42,125 nucleotides of DNA, from positions 1-42,125 of the IMG/VR virus record IMGVR_UViG_3300042691_040290. One strand, 5' to 3'. The notes beneath the pieces are model-generated. The model was not told where the DNA came from, searched no databases, and saw only the letters and a list, made by a program, of their open reading frames with translations. Origin of the DNA: a virus. This document shows positions 29,223 through 36,515 of the stretch, in pieces. Numbering within the stretch: the first letter of the stretch is position 1; each line of letters starts with the position of its first letter. Both the position numbers and the translations under genes were made by a program.

Positions 29223-30005
29223 TTAAATCTTAATGGAGATAGGTAAAGTTTCTGTACTCGGTTTAGCGTCTGGATTTTCGAGTTTGTAGATATCATATAC
29301 TTTAAGGAACATAGTGAAATTATCTTCAATATTGTCAATAATTTTTAGTTCCCATCCTTTACCTTGTAGTTTATCTTTTTTCTCACCACGTGTGTTTGCT
29401 TTGAGCCACAATATAGCTGTACCTTCAATAGGTTCATTATGTGTTTCACTCCAAGCTTTAGCGTAAGCGGCAAGTTGTAAGTTATATGACGTGTGAATTG
29501 AATTGGATGTTTTGATATCTATTAACCATAACTTACCATTCATTTTACAAATGATATCTGTTGTACCAGCGTATTGATGTTCATCTGAGAATAAATGGTA
29601 CTCAGTTGCTACTAGTTCTGGTTTAGCTTGTTTCCAAAAGTCAGCAAATTTCAAAATCATTTTCCATACATCAAGTGAGTAATTTGCTTTTCCATTTTCA
29701 TCCATCCAATGTACTTCTTCACCTAACATAAGTTTTTCAGCGGCGTTATGTACTTGAGTACCTTCAGCAGCTGCTTTAGCAGCGATAATGTCGGAGTTAT
29801 GTCCGACATCTTTTAACCATGAATGGAAAAATTGATTTTTAGGAAAATAATTTAATATTGAAGTAATTGATGGGTAATACTTTCCATCACGTCTGTAAAA
29901 TCTTTGATCTAATACATTTACTTGTTTGTTGTCTTCGCTATATTCAACGATACGTTTAATTTTAGGGTCGTGAATAATATTTGAATGTTTATCTATTGAA
30001 CTCAT
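29223..30005 (-). CDS. PD-(D/E)XK nuclease (RecB/Cas4-like)
   Basis: 260 residues. Motifs: GTQVHNAAEKLMLGEE (82-97, His86), ATEYHLFS (133-140), YAGTTDIICKMNG (145-157, Asp150), LWLIDIKTSN (159-168, Asp163 and Lys165) and YNLQLAAYAKAW (174-185, Gln177). This is the order seen in RecB/Cas4-type exonucleases, where Asp, Asp and Lys bind the catalytic metal. No Cys cluster for an Fe-S site is present. It probably acts in recombination or replication-end processing. It overlaps the primase gene by four bases and forms a unit with it. Confidence 0.85.
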   Translation of the reverse strand: MSSIDKHSNIIHDPKIKRIVEYSEDNKQVNVLDQRFYRRDGKYYPSITSILNYFPKNQFFHSWLKDVGHNSDIIAAKAAAEGTQVHNAAEKLMLGEEVHWMDENGKANYSLDVWKMILKFADFWKQAKPELVATEYHLFSDEHQYAGTTDIICKMNGKLWLIDIKTSNSIHTSYNLQLAAYAKAWSETHNEPIEGTAILWLKANTRGEKKDKLQGKGWELKIIDNIEDNFTMFLKVYDIYKLENPDAKPSTETLPISIKI

Positions 30006-30937
30006 GCTAATTCAAGTTTTTTGTAAATTAGTTGTCCTAAGCTTAATTGTTCAGCGTCGTGAACTAATTTGGTGAAGTTTTCAAAACCCATATCTGATGG
30101 GTCTTTGTCTTGTAAATCAACCAGATAAACGTCTTTACCTAAGTTGAGTAGTTCTTCTGCGTATTTTAGAGCGTCTTTTAAAGCGTCCTTATCTAAAGAC
30201 ACGTATACTGTTTTAACATTTGATTCAACTAATTTCATCATTAGTGCTTTAGGTATTGTTTTACCTAACAATGGTATAGCATTACGTTTAATAGCTATAG
30301 CATCAAATATACCTTCACATAATATAATAGGAACATTCCAGTTAATAAAGTATTCTAAACCAATTAACTCGTTCTTATTACATTTAGGAGCATCATATTT
30401 CTTAGTTGAGTTAGGATCTATAGAGCGAGCAATAAAATAATTTAAGTTTCCATCCTTATCATATGATGGTATTATAACTCTGTTGGCATACTTACCTTCT
30501 TCACAATAGCCTATATTATACTTCAATATATCTGATTTAGTGATACCTCGTTTTTTTAAATACATTAAAGCGTGTTTAGCCACAATATCTGTTCTGGATA
30601 GATTAGTTAGTGGTTTATATTCTTTAGGTAGTTGAACTTTAGTTATGACTTGTTCTTCGTCTTTTTTGTCTGTGAATTTGAGTATAGATTTTAACTCAAC
30701 TATTTTATCAGGTAGTACTTTTATTTTCTTAAATAAACCTAGTAATGTTTTACCTTTAGCATTGCATACCCAACAATGCCATGGTGTATCACCTTTAGAA
30801 TTAGGTGATAAGTTTACTTCAAGTTTTTGTTTATGATGATTACAGAATGGACACTTATAAGCGTAGTTGTTGTTACTAGTTTTTTTACCATTTCCTAGAA
30901 CACTATTAACTGTATTTAATAGGGCATTATTAATCAT
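30002..30937 (-). CDS. DNA primase with zinc finger and TOPRIM domain (gp61/DnaG-like)
   Basis: 311 residues. Zinc-binding site: CPFC (Cys29, Cys32) and CWVC (Cys55, Cys58). A middle helical part with KKRGITKSDILKYNIGYC and RVIIPSYDKDGNLNYFIAR leads into a TOPRIM domain: PIILCEGIFDAIAIK (Glu208) and VYVSLDKDALKDA (Asp249, Asp251). The protein lays RNA primers for lagging-strand synthesis. No helicase domain is attached, so a separate replicative helicase should be encoded elsewhere. It is about the size of T4 gp61 (342). Confidence 0.92.
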   Translation of the reverse strand: MINNALLNTVNSVLGNGKKTSNNNYAYKCPFCNHHKQKLEVNLSPNSKGDTPWHCWVCNAKGKTLLGLFKKIKVLPDKIVELKSILKFTDKKDEEQVITKVQLPKEYKPLTNLSRTDIVAKHALMYLKKRGITKSDILKYNIGYCEEGKYANRVIIPSYDKDGNLNYFIARSIDPNSTKKYDAPKCNKNELIGLEYFINWNVPIILCEGIFDAIAIKRNAIPLLGKTIPKALMMKLVESNVKTVYVSLDKDALKDALKYAEELLNLGKDVYLVDLQDKDPSDMGFENFTKLVHDAEQLSLGQLIYKKLELA

Positions 30938-30961
30938 AACGAGTAATATAGTGAAGTATTT

Positions 30962-31393
30962 TTACTCTACCAAATCTTTACTGAAAAACTTTCCTAACAC
31001 ATTATCATTGTATGTTAAATTAGGACATACTAAACATTCAAATTTGCACTGGTAATGCATTTCATAATATGTTAGTTGTTTTTTTGTTTTACATGGTTTA
31101 AGTATAATACATTCAAAATGGTTTTCACCTAATTCCTTAACATCTTTAAGTAATTCTTTAGATGAACCCCAATATGTTTTCCAGTCACTTTCTACTTTAA
31201 CTATTTCAAAAGTAGATTTACGACCAGGTCCTGTTTGTTCAGCGAGTTGTTTTTTGGTTAATTTTTTCTTTTTGTTAAACCAAAAATACTTTTTACCAAT
31301 ATAAAATTTACCGTCTGTTAGATTGGTGATTTTGTAAACAAAACCTAAGTAATCTTCTGGGTTATATGTATCCCAGTATTTCCATTTTATCAT
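30962..31393 (-). CDS. GIY-YIG endonuclease (Seg-like)
   Basis: 143 residues. GFVYKITNLTDGKFYIGKKY (17-36) is the GIY-YIG signature, followed by an Arg-containing helix (GPGRKSTFEIVK), DWKTYWGSSKELLKDVKE and QLTYYEMHYQ, in which Glu is the likely metal ligand. The architecture fits phage Seg-like endonucleases, some of which are free-standing homing nucleases. It sits at the border between the structural module and the primase, a typical place for a mobile endonuclease. No DNA-binding extension beyond the core is apparent. Confidence 0.8.
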   Translation of the reverse strand: MIKWKYWDTYNPEDYLGFVYKITNLTDGKFYIGKKYFWFNKKKKLTKKQLAEQTGPGRKSTFEIVKVESDWKTYWGSSKELLKDVKELGENHFECIILKPCKTKKQLTYYEMHYQCKFECLVCPNLTYNDNVLGKFFSKDLVE

Positions 31394-31407
31394 AACGTTG
31401 TTTTAAA

Positions 31408-32454
31408 TTAACAAGTGTAAGTAGCGCAAGAGTATAAAGCTGGGTTTATTGATATTGTGACTGTTAATCCACCTACAGTTATAGTTTGACCATTACTTCT
31501 AATAACACCATTAACTGTTATTTGATTTATACCATATTTAGTCATAATAGGATCACCACAAGTTAAAGGAGTATTTCCTGATATAGCTCCAAGTGTATCC
31601 CCAGCGGATATAGTTAATGTGTCTCCAATAAAATTGTCACTTCCTAGAGGAAATTCACAAGCACTATCAAATCCAGTCACAGGAGCTGAGGTTATATTTA
31701 TATCTCCTGTTAATATTCTATTTAATGAGAAGAAATATACTCCACTACTATATCCATTAAATGATAAAATAGCACCAGTAGATGGTGTTGAACTTGGTGT
31801 CACACTTATTGTAGGTGTGACACTAGGCGTCCTACTTGGTGTCACACTTATTGTAGGTGTGATACTAGGAGTAACACTAATACTTGGTGTGACACTAGGT
31901 GTAATACTAATACTTGGTGTGACACTAGGTGTAACACTCACAGATGGAGTGACACTAGGTGTGGCACTTATACTTGGTGTTACACTTATTGTAGGAGTAA
32001 CACTCACACTAGGATAAATACTAGGTGTAACACTAGGAGTTGGTGTAAAGTAAGGTCTTGGAGCCCATTGTGTGTCCCATTTAATTAAAAATGTAACATC
32101 AGTATTTGATGACAAAGGCATTGGTGAGGCCATTTTAGCTACAGCTAATAACTCACCAGCATCATTATATAACCCAACAGTTGTTACATAAGGAGAAAAA
32201 TAAGATCCTGATATAGATCCAGTGACAAAATCTTTTAGTATACCATGATTACTACCACTGTTATAATAAATAATATTACTACCAACTGATCCACTATATG
32301 GTACTAATTGTCCTTGACTACCTGATAATAATGTTGGATTATAACTTAAATTATATTCATAGTCTTTAACAGTACATTTAATAAAATTCTCATAAACAAC
32401 ATTATTGTTTTTAAATTTTATTTTAGCTAAATTTACATCTAAAGTTCTATCCAT
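31408..32454 (-). CDS. Tail/fibre-like protein with TPS repeat linker
   Basis: 348 residues. Residues 28-130 (YFSPYVTTVGLYNDAGELLA, VAKM..P, TFLIKWDTQW) form a domain also seen at the C-terminus of the 35810 protein (TFITTIGMYNNSGDLLAIAK). Residues 137-226 are Thr-Pro-Ser repeats, and 228-348 a beta-rich domain with late cysteines (YSCATYTC at the end). This looks like an adaptor domain, an extended stalk and a distal domain, as in a host-binding fibre or decoration protein. It is the last of a run of structural genes. Confidence 0.6.
   Translation of the reverse strand: MDRTLDVNLAKIKFKNNNVVYENFIKCTVKDYEYNLSYNPTLLSGSQGQLVPYSGSVGSNIIYYNSGSNHGILKDFVTGSISGSYFSPYVTTVGLYNDAGELLAVAKMASPMPLSSNTDVTFLIKWDTQWAPRPYFTPTPSVTPSIYPSVSVTPTISVTPSISATPSVTPSVSVTPSVTPSISITPSVTPSISVTPSITPTISVTPSRTPSVTPTISVTPSSTPSTGAILSFNGYSSGVYFFSLNRILTGDINITSAPVTGFDSACEFPLGSDNFIGDTLTISAGDTLGAISGNTPLTCGDPIMTKYGINQITVNGVIRSNGQTITVGGLTVTISINPALYSCATYTC
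31777..32046 (-). repeat. Thr-Pro-Ser coding minisatellite (largest array)
   Basis: About 270 bases of imperfect repeats, period near 18 (also 24 and 30), encoding SVTPSISVTPS-type units, residues 137-226 of the 32454 gene product. The array is in frame throughout. Confidence 0.85.
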
Positions 32455-32464
32455 ATTGTTATAA

Positions 32465-33556
32465 TTATACTGATGGTGTTGGAGTTATAGTTGGTGTTGG
32501 TGTTATAGTTGGTGTCACACTAGGAGTTCTAGTAGGTGTTGGTGTCACAGAAGGACATAATCCAGAACATAAACAGAATGGATTATCAACTGTATAATCT
32601 ATAGCGTCAATACAAACATCAAGAACAGTAAAGGCACCACCTGAAGTTATTCCACCACCAGAATTACATGGATCAAATTGAGATATATCTTTATAACTAC
32701 CAGCAGGTATTACACCAGAAACATAAGAATAATGATCAAGTACTCCTCTATAATAGAATCCTATTTTAAGAGTATAATTAACATCAACAGCTGTTATTCT
32801 ATCTAACTCAATATAATAACCAACATAGTCATTAAGTGAGACACAAGTAAAGAATGAGGCGTTAAAGTCAATTACAGCTGGTTTACCTCCAGTAGCTGGA
32901 GATGATGATGGATTTGGTGTAGTTGTTGGTGTGACTGATGGAGTTAATGTTGGGGTAGGAGATGCTGGAATGTTACAGCCAGCACTATAAAGAGATATAG
33001 AGTAAAATCCATAATTTCCAGGTGTGAGGTTAGTTGAACAAACAAAAGTTCTTGTATTTAAAGGTAAACTAAGTGTTTGACTAACAAAATTACAATCAAC
33101 ATATTCTAAACTAGTATTACCATATCCATTATTTGTGATAAGATATGTGTTGCAGTTTAATGAACAATAATTAAATATGTTTGTGAATGAAATAGATCCA
33201 GCACTTGTGAAATTATCTATAGAACAATATGAAAATGAAGATCCACCACCAACAAATTGGTATTGTAATACACCATTACAATCTCTATAGTAAAGATCAT
33301 AATAAGTTCCAGATTCATTATCTATAACCCATGTTCTACATGTTGTAGGTGTAGCACTAGGAGTAATTGTTATACTTGGAGTAACACTAGGTGAAACAGT
33401 GATTGATGGTGTTGGGGATATTAATGGACATAAAGTTGTATTATAAACTGGAGGAATATAATTTGGACCGGAATTAGTTCTAATTAACCCAGTAGGTTGT
33501 CCATTGTCTAAATAATATTGTTCTATAGTATTATATATTACATATCCAGTGTTCAT
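32465..33556 (-). CDS. Cys-rich fibre-like protein with repeated beta domains and TPS linkers
   Basis: 363 residues. TPS-type linkers occur at about 47-72, 203-225 and 334-363. Between them lie two similar Cys-containing beta domains: CRTWVIDNESGTYYDLYYRD (73-92), with a following C, and CNTYLITNNGYGNTSLEYVD, each with the order C.(T/Y).I.N......Y.DC. A third beta domain (about 226-325, PAVIDFNASFFTCVSLNDYV) follows. Such C-x-Y-x-I-x-N units occur, as I recall, in surface proteins of Bacteroidota and their phages. Probably a modular host-contact protein. Confidence 0.55.
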   Translation of the reverse strand: MNTGYVIYNTIEQYYLDNGQPTGLIRTNSGPNYIPPVYNTTLCPLISPTPSITVSPSVTPSITITPSATPTTCRTWVIDNESGTYYDLYYRDCNGVLQYQFVGGGSSFSYCSIDNFTSAGSISFTNIFNYCSLNCNTYLITNNGYGNTSLEYVDCNFVSQTLSLPLNTRTFVCSTNLTPGNYGFYSISLYSAGCNIPASPTPTLTPSVTPTTTPNPSSSPATGGKPAVIDFNASFFTCVSLNDYVGYYIELDRITAVDVNYTLKIGFYYRGVLDHYSYVSGVIPAGSYKDISQFDPCNSGGGITSGGAFTVLDVCIDAIDYTVDNPFCLCSGLCPSVTPTPTRTPSVTPTITPTPTITPTPSV

Positions 33557-33562
33557 AATTTA

Positions 33563-34717
33563 TTATTCTTCTTCTATTGGTAAATAATTACAAGCTCCTC
33601 TACAAGTAGTACTAGAACTAGCTGGATCCATAACAGGAACACTAGGTGTATAAGAAGCTGATGTTTTTATTCTATAAACATTATTATTGGTACTTCCTAC
33701 CATTTTATACCAGTTATTAGTAGTTAAAGCTGTGGTTGAAGCTACAACTATTTGTGAGAGATCTGTTGTACAACCTGTACAATCCCATACTTCAGCATTA
33801 TAATAAATATAATTAGAACTTGGTGTAGGTGTTGGAGTTATACTTGGTGTTTTAGTAATACTAGGTGTGATACTTGGTGTTACAGTTATACTTGGAGTAA
33901 CACTAGGTGTGGCACTAGGAGTTGGATCAGGTGTTCTAGAGATACTAATTGTAGGTGTAACACTTGGTGTTACTGTTATACTTGGAGTAACAGTTGGTGT
34001 TACTGTTATACTTGGAGTGATTGTTGGAGTTGGTGATGGAGATGCTTGTTCACAAGTATAAGTTCTTCCTCTCCATCCTGTTGGTCGGATATTATTTGGT
34101 ACTACTGTTATAATAGCTACATTGTTCTCATAAAATATATTTCCAATTTGCATACTAGAACTTACTACAACTCCTGGAATTGAGCATCTAGTATCACTTC
34201 CACTATAGAATAAGTTATAGTTTCCGTCATCATATATTTTAGCTACATAAGGTAATTCTCCACCAAAATAAGCTTCAAAAGTAGTAGGTAATATTTTATC
34301 ACTAGTTAGTGTTTTAGGTATATTTAAAACATAAATAACACTACCAGAAGCTGTAGGAAAAAATTTCACTGTGTCTTTATTACCTAAATCAATGTGTCCC
34401 CAATAATAAGAGGAAGTTGATAAAGTACCATCATTATAGATAGTATTTTGTAATGAAGAGGTATCAGAAGATGTAGGTAAGAAATTTGGATAATATAATA
34501 AATTAACTGAATTGTAAACTAATCGATCATATTGTCCATTAGATTTATAGTCAATACCTGGATTGAATACAGATGAAGTACCATGATTAGTTCCGATATT
34601 AATGACAATTCGGTTATCAGCAAATGATGAAGAAACTATATCCCAACTTTTATTAGCTACATATGGTACTACAAATGTGTCGGATGTATTAAGTCTTTTA
34701 AAATTGTTTGCTGACAT
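33563..34717 (-). CDS. Structural protein with beta-rich head, TPS stalk and Cys-containing tip
   Basis: 384 residues. Residues 1-222 are beta-rich with Ser/Thr/Tyr/Asn bias typical of phage tail proteins (FKRLNTSDTFVVPYVANKSW; GRTYTCEQ). Residues 226-300 are TPS repeats (PTITPSITVTPTVTPSITV), and the last 84 form a small domain with Cys pairs (WDCTGCTTDL, CRGACN). The same head-stalk-tip plan as the neighbouring genes suggests a set of related fibres or decorations. No enzymatic domain was found. Confidence 0.55.
   Translation of the reverse strand: MSANNFKRLNTSDTFVVPYVANKSWDIVSSSFADNRIVINIGTNHGTSSVFNPGIDYKSNGQYDRLVYNSVNLLYYPNFLPTSSDTSSLQNTIYNDGTLSTSSYYWGHIDLGNKDTVKFFPTASGSVIYVLNIPKTLTSDKILPTTFEAYFGGELPYVAKIYDDGNYNLFYSGSDTRCSIPGVVVSSSMQIGNIFYENNVAIITVVPNNIRPTGWRGRTYTCEQASPSPTPTITPSITVTPTVTPSITVTPSVTPTISISRTPDPTPSATPSVTPSITVTPSITPSITKTPSITPTPTPSSNYIYYNAEVWDCTGCTTDLSQIVVASTTALTTNNWYKMVGSTNNNVYRIKTSASYTPSVPVMDPASSSTTCRGACNYLPIEEE
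33818..34042 (-). repeat. Thr-Pro-Ser coding minisatellite
   Basis: Imperfect ~18-base periodic array encoding residues 226-300 of the 34717 gene product. Confidence 0.8.
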
Positions 34718-34727
34718 AAACGTAACA

Positions 34728-35810
34728 TTAGAAATCTAATTTAACTCTTAATAATAATTCTTTGGTAAAGTCTTTAACTAATGGTTTATTTAATTTAGCG
34801 ATAGCTAATAAATCACCAGAATTATTATACATACCTATTGTTGTGATAAATGTTTGGGGATTATAAACCAATGTTGTGAATAATAAATTACCATTTGAAT
34901 CAATAATAGTAGGATTTGAAGTATAATTAAATTCACTATTTTTTACACGGGTGAAGAAATAACGTGATGAGATTGTCTCATAACTTTGTAAACTAAATGT
35001 TGGAGCGCTACTCATCATATCAAACATCATTCTGTTATTAAGATTATATGTAGTTCCTAATCCAGAAAAGAAAGTAGCTGCTTGAGAAGCACTAAATTCA
35101 TTAAATATAGCTCCAATACCTCCTAAAGGACCTGATGATAAAGCTAATGCTCTTGGGTTTAAGATAATTAAACCTTCATCAGGAATCATTAAACCATAAC
35201 TTCCACTAACTGTATAATTAGAAGAGGATGGTGTAGATACACCTGTACTGGCATTATAAGAACCACTTAATAATTGATAAACACGAGATGTTCCTATATA
35301 AGTTGAAGTAGTTGTTACAGTTGAATCATCAACTAATCCGATAGAATTACTGCCGCTTTTTAACGCTAAGAAAAACGATCCTGGATTAAATGATTCTTTA
35401 AATTTAGCTCTACTTACAGAAATAATAATTATATCTTTTGAAGTATATGTTGATCCACCAAATTGGAAAGCTGTGTTTTCATCTCCATATATCAATGATC
35501 TAAATTGTCCATATATATCTCTTGTTGGTGTTTTACCATCAACTAAAGCGTTAAAATATGAAGATCCAGATCCACTTATATGACCATAAGCTATAGAAAA
35601 TTGTGGTGATAAAGATGAAGTAAGAAAAGGATTATCTTTATAGACATCAAGAAAGAATGTTCCTTGAGTGAATTGTCCGTAAACACCAGCTTCTTGAGTT
35701 GAAGAAGTAAAAAAGGTACTTAAAACTGTAGTTCTATCATCCCACATAGGAGATATCACAGCGTCTGAACTAAGTACTTGATCTTCAGGGTTATATATTC
35801 CAAAAGACAT
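34728..35810 (-). CDS. Tail/baseplate structural protein
   Basis: 360 residues, Ser/Thr/Tyr/Gly rich and beta-prone, with MSFGIYNPEDQVLSSDAVIS at the start and a C-terminal domain FITTIGMYNNSGDLLAIAK ... LLLRVKLDF. The C-terminal pattern (T.VG(L/M)YN..(D/E)LLA(V/I)AK) recurs at the start of the 32454 protein, suggesting a shared docking domain. From memory, it is common in structural proteins of T4-like marine phages. Its exact position in the tail cannot be told. Confidence 0.65.
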   Translation of the reverse strand: MSFGIYNPEDQVLSSDAVISPMWDDRTTVLSTFFTSSTQEAGVYGQFTQGTFFLDVYKDNPFLTSSLSPQFSIAYGHISGSGSSYFNALVDGKTPTRDIYGQFRSLIYGDENTAFQFGGSTYTSKDIIIISVSRAKFKESFNPGSFFLALKSGSNSIGLVDDSTVTTTSTYIGTSRVYQLLSGSYNASTGVSTPSSSNYTVSGSYGLMIPDEGLIILNPRALALSSGPLGGIGAIFNEFSASQAATFFSGLGTTYNLNNRMMFDMMSSAPTFSLQSYETISSRYFFTRVKNSEFNYTSNPTIIDSNGNLLFTTLVYNPQTFITTIGMYNNSGDLLAIAKLNKPLVKDFTKELLLRVKLDF

Positions 35811-35817
35811 ATTTTAA

Positions 35818-36486
35818 TTATATTTTAGTTATTGTTAAAGGTATTGTAATTCTAGCTCCACTATCTCTACCCATAGCTGTAAGCGTTGTTGTTATAGCTG
35901 AACCAACAGTTGCATTGGTTGGGAATAAAGTATTAATAGTTGTAGCTATTAAAGTAAATGATGTACCAATTTGGCTTAAAGATAAACTAGCTCCACTTGC
36001 ATTTGGTGTTGGTGATGTTATACTTAAACCAGTTGTATCAATACCTACTCCAGTAAATGTACTAAGGAATCTTGAGTCTCCCACAGTCATCATATAACCT
36101 GATGGTTCAAATGTAGAAGTGGCTCCTAAGTAATTTAATGTTTGTGGAGTAATATTATATGCGGCACCTTGAGGTAGAGTAATTAAAGCTACAGAAAGAT
36201 TAATTACTGGTAATTTACTTGTTCCTCTAGGGAGTGTCACAAGTTTATATTTCATCATCTGTGTTTCATCAACAAATGCTTCTAATAATGGCATAGCTTC
36301 TATAGCTTCACCAAAAAATGCTGAACCTGATGGGTGGTTTGGATTATAAAGAGTATAATCTATTTCATCATCTGCTAGAGCAAATTGGGTGATTTGAAAT
36401 GAGCCATCGTTACGGGCTAATAATTCACGGCCTTTCTTTGTTAAAACCGCATCGATTGTTACATACTGATTGTTTAAAAATGACAT
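35818..36486 (-). CDS. Tail/baseplate structural protein (DAVLTKKGRELLA type)
   Basis: 222 residues. The N-terminal block QYVTIDAVLTKKGRELLARN, then FQITQFALADDEIDY and LYNPNHPSG, is a pattern I recall from structural genes of T4-like marine phages. The C-terminal ~120 form a beta-rich, Ser/Thr-rich domain. It is close to the next gene (7 bases), is preceded by an ATATTTAT box and a short gap, and should be co-transcribed with 34728-35810. Confidence 0.65.
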   Translation of the reverse strand: MSFLNNQYVTIDAVLTKKGRELLARNDGSFQITQFALADDEIDYTLYNPNHPSGSAFFGEAIEAMPLLEAFVDETQMMKYKLVTLPRGTSKLPVINLSVALITLPQGAAYNITPQTLNYLGATSTFEPSGYMMTVGDSRFLSTFTGVGIDTTGLSITSPTPNASGASLSLSQIGTSFTLIATTINTLFPTNATVGSAITTTLTAMGRDSGARITIPLTITKI

Positions 36487-36506
36487 ATATGTTAATTATG
36501 TTTTAT

Positions 36507-36514
36507 ATAAATAT
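36507..36514 (-). promoter_or_regulatory. ATATTTAT box before the gene starting at 36486
   Basis: Intergenic copy, 20 bases before the ATG and two bases downstream of the stop of the giant structural gene. Confidence 0.35.
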
Positions 36515-36515
36515 A

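Noticed and set aside
31619-32017. Plus-strand frame rich in GVTLGV repeats
   Set aside because: Antisense reading of the TPS minisatellite; the repeat is periodic by codon on both strands. The minus-strand gene has flanking unique domains, the plus frame does not.
31777-32046. Periodic repeats that might suggest a CRISPR array
   Set aside because: Units are ~18 bases, imperfect, adjacent without unique spacers, in frame and inside a coding sequence.
1602-36514. Classic T4 late promoters (TATAAATA) on the coding strand
   Set aside because: The recurrent box is the reverse complement relative to the genes, so it cannot be called a standard T4 late promoter; it is listed only as a candidate element.
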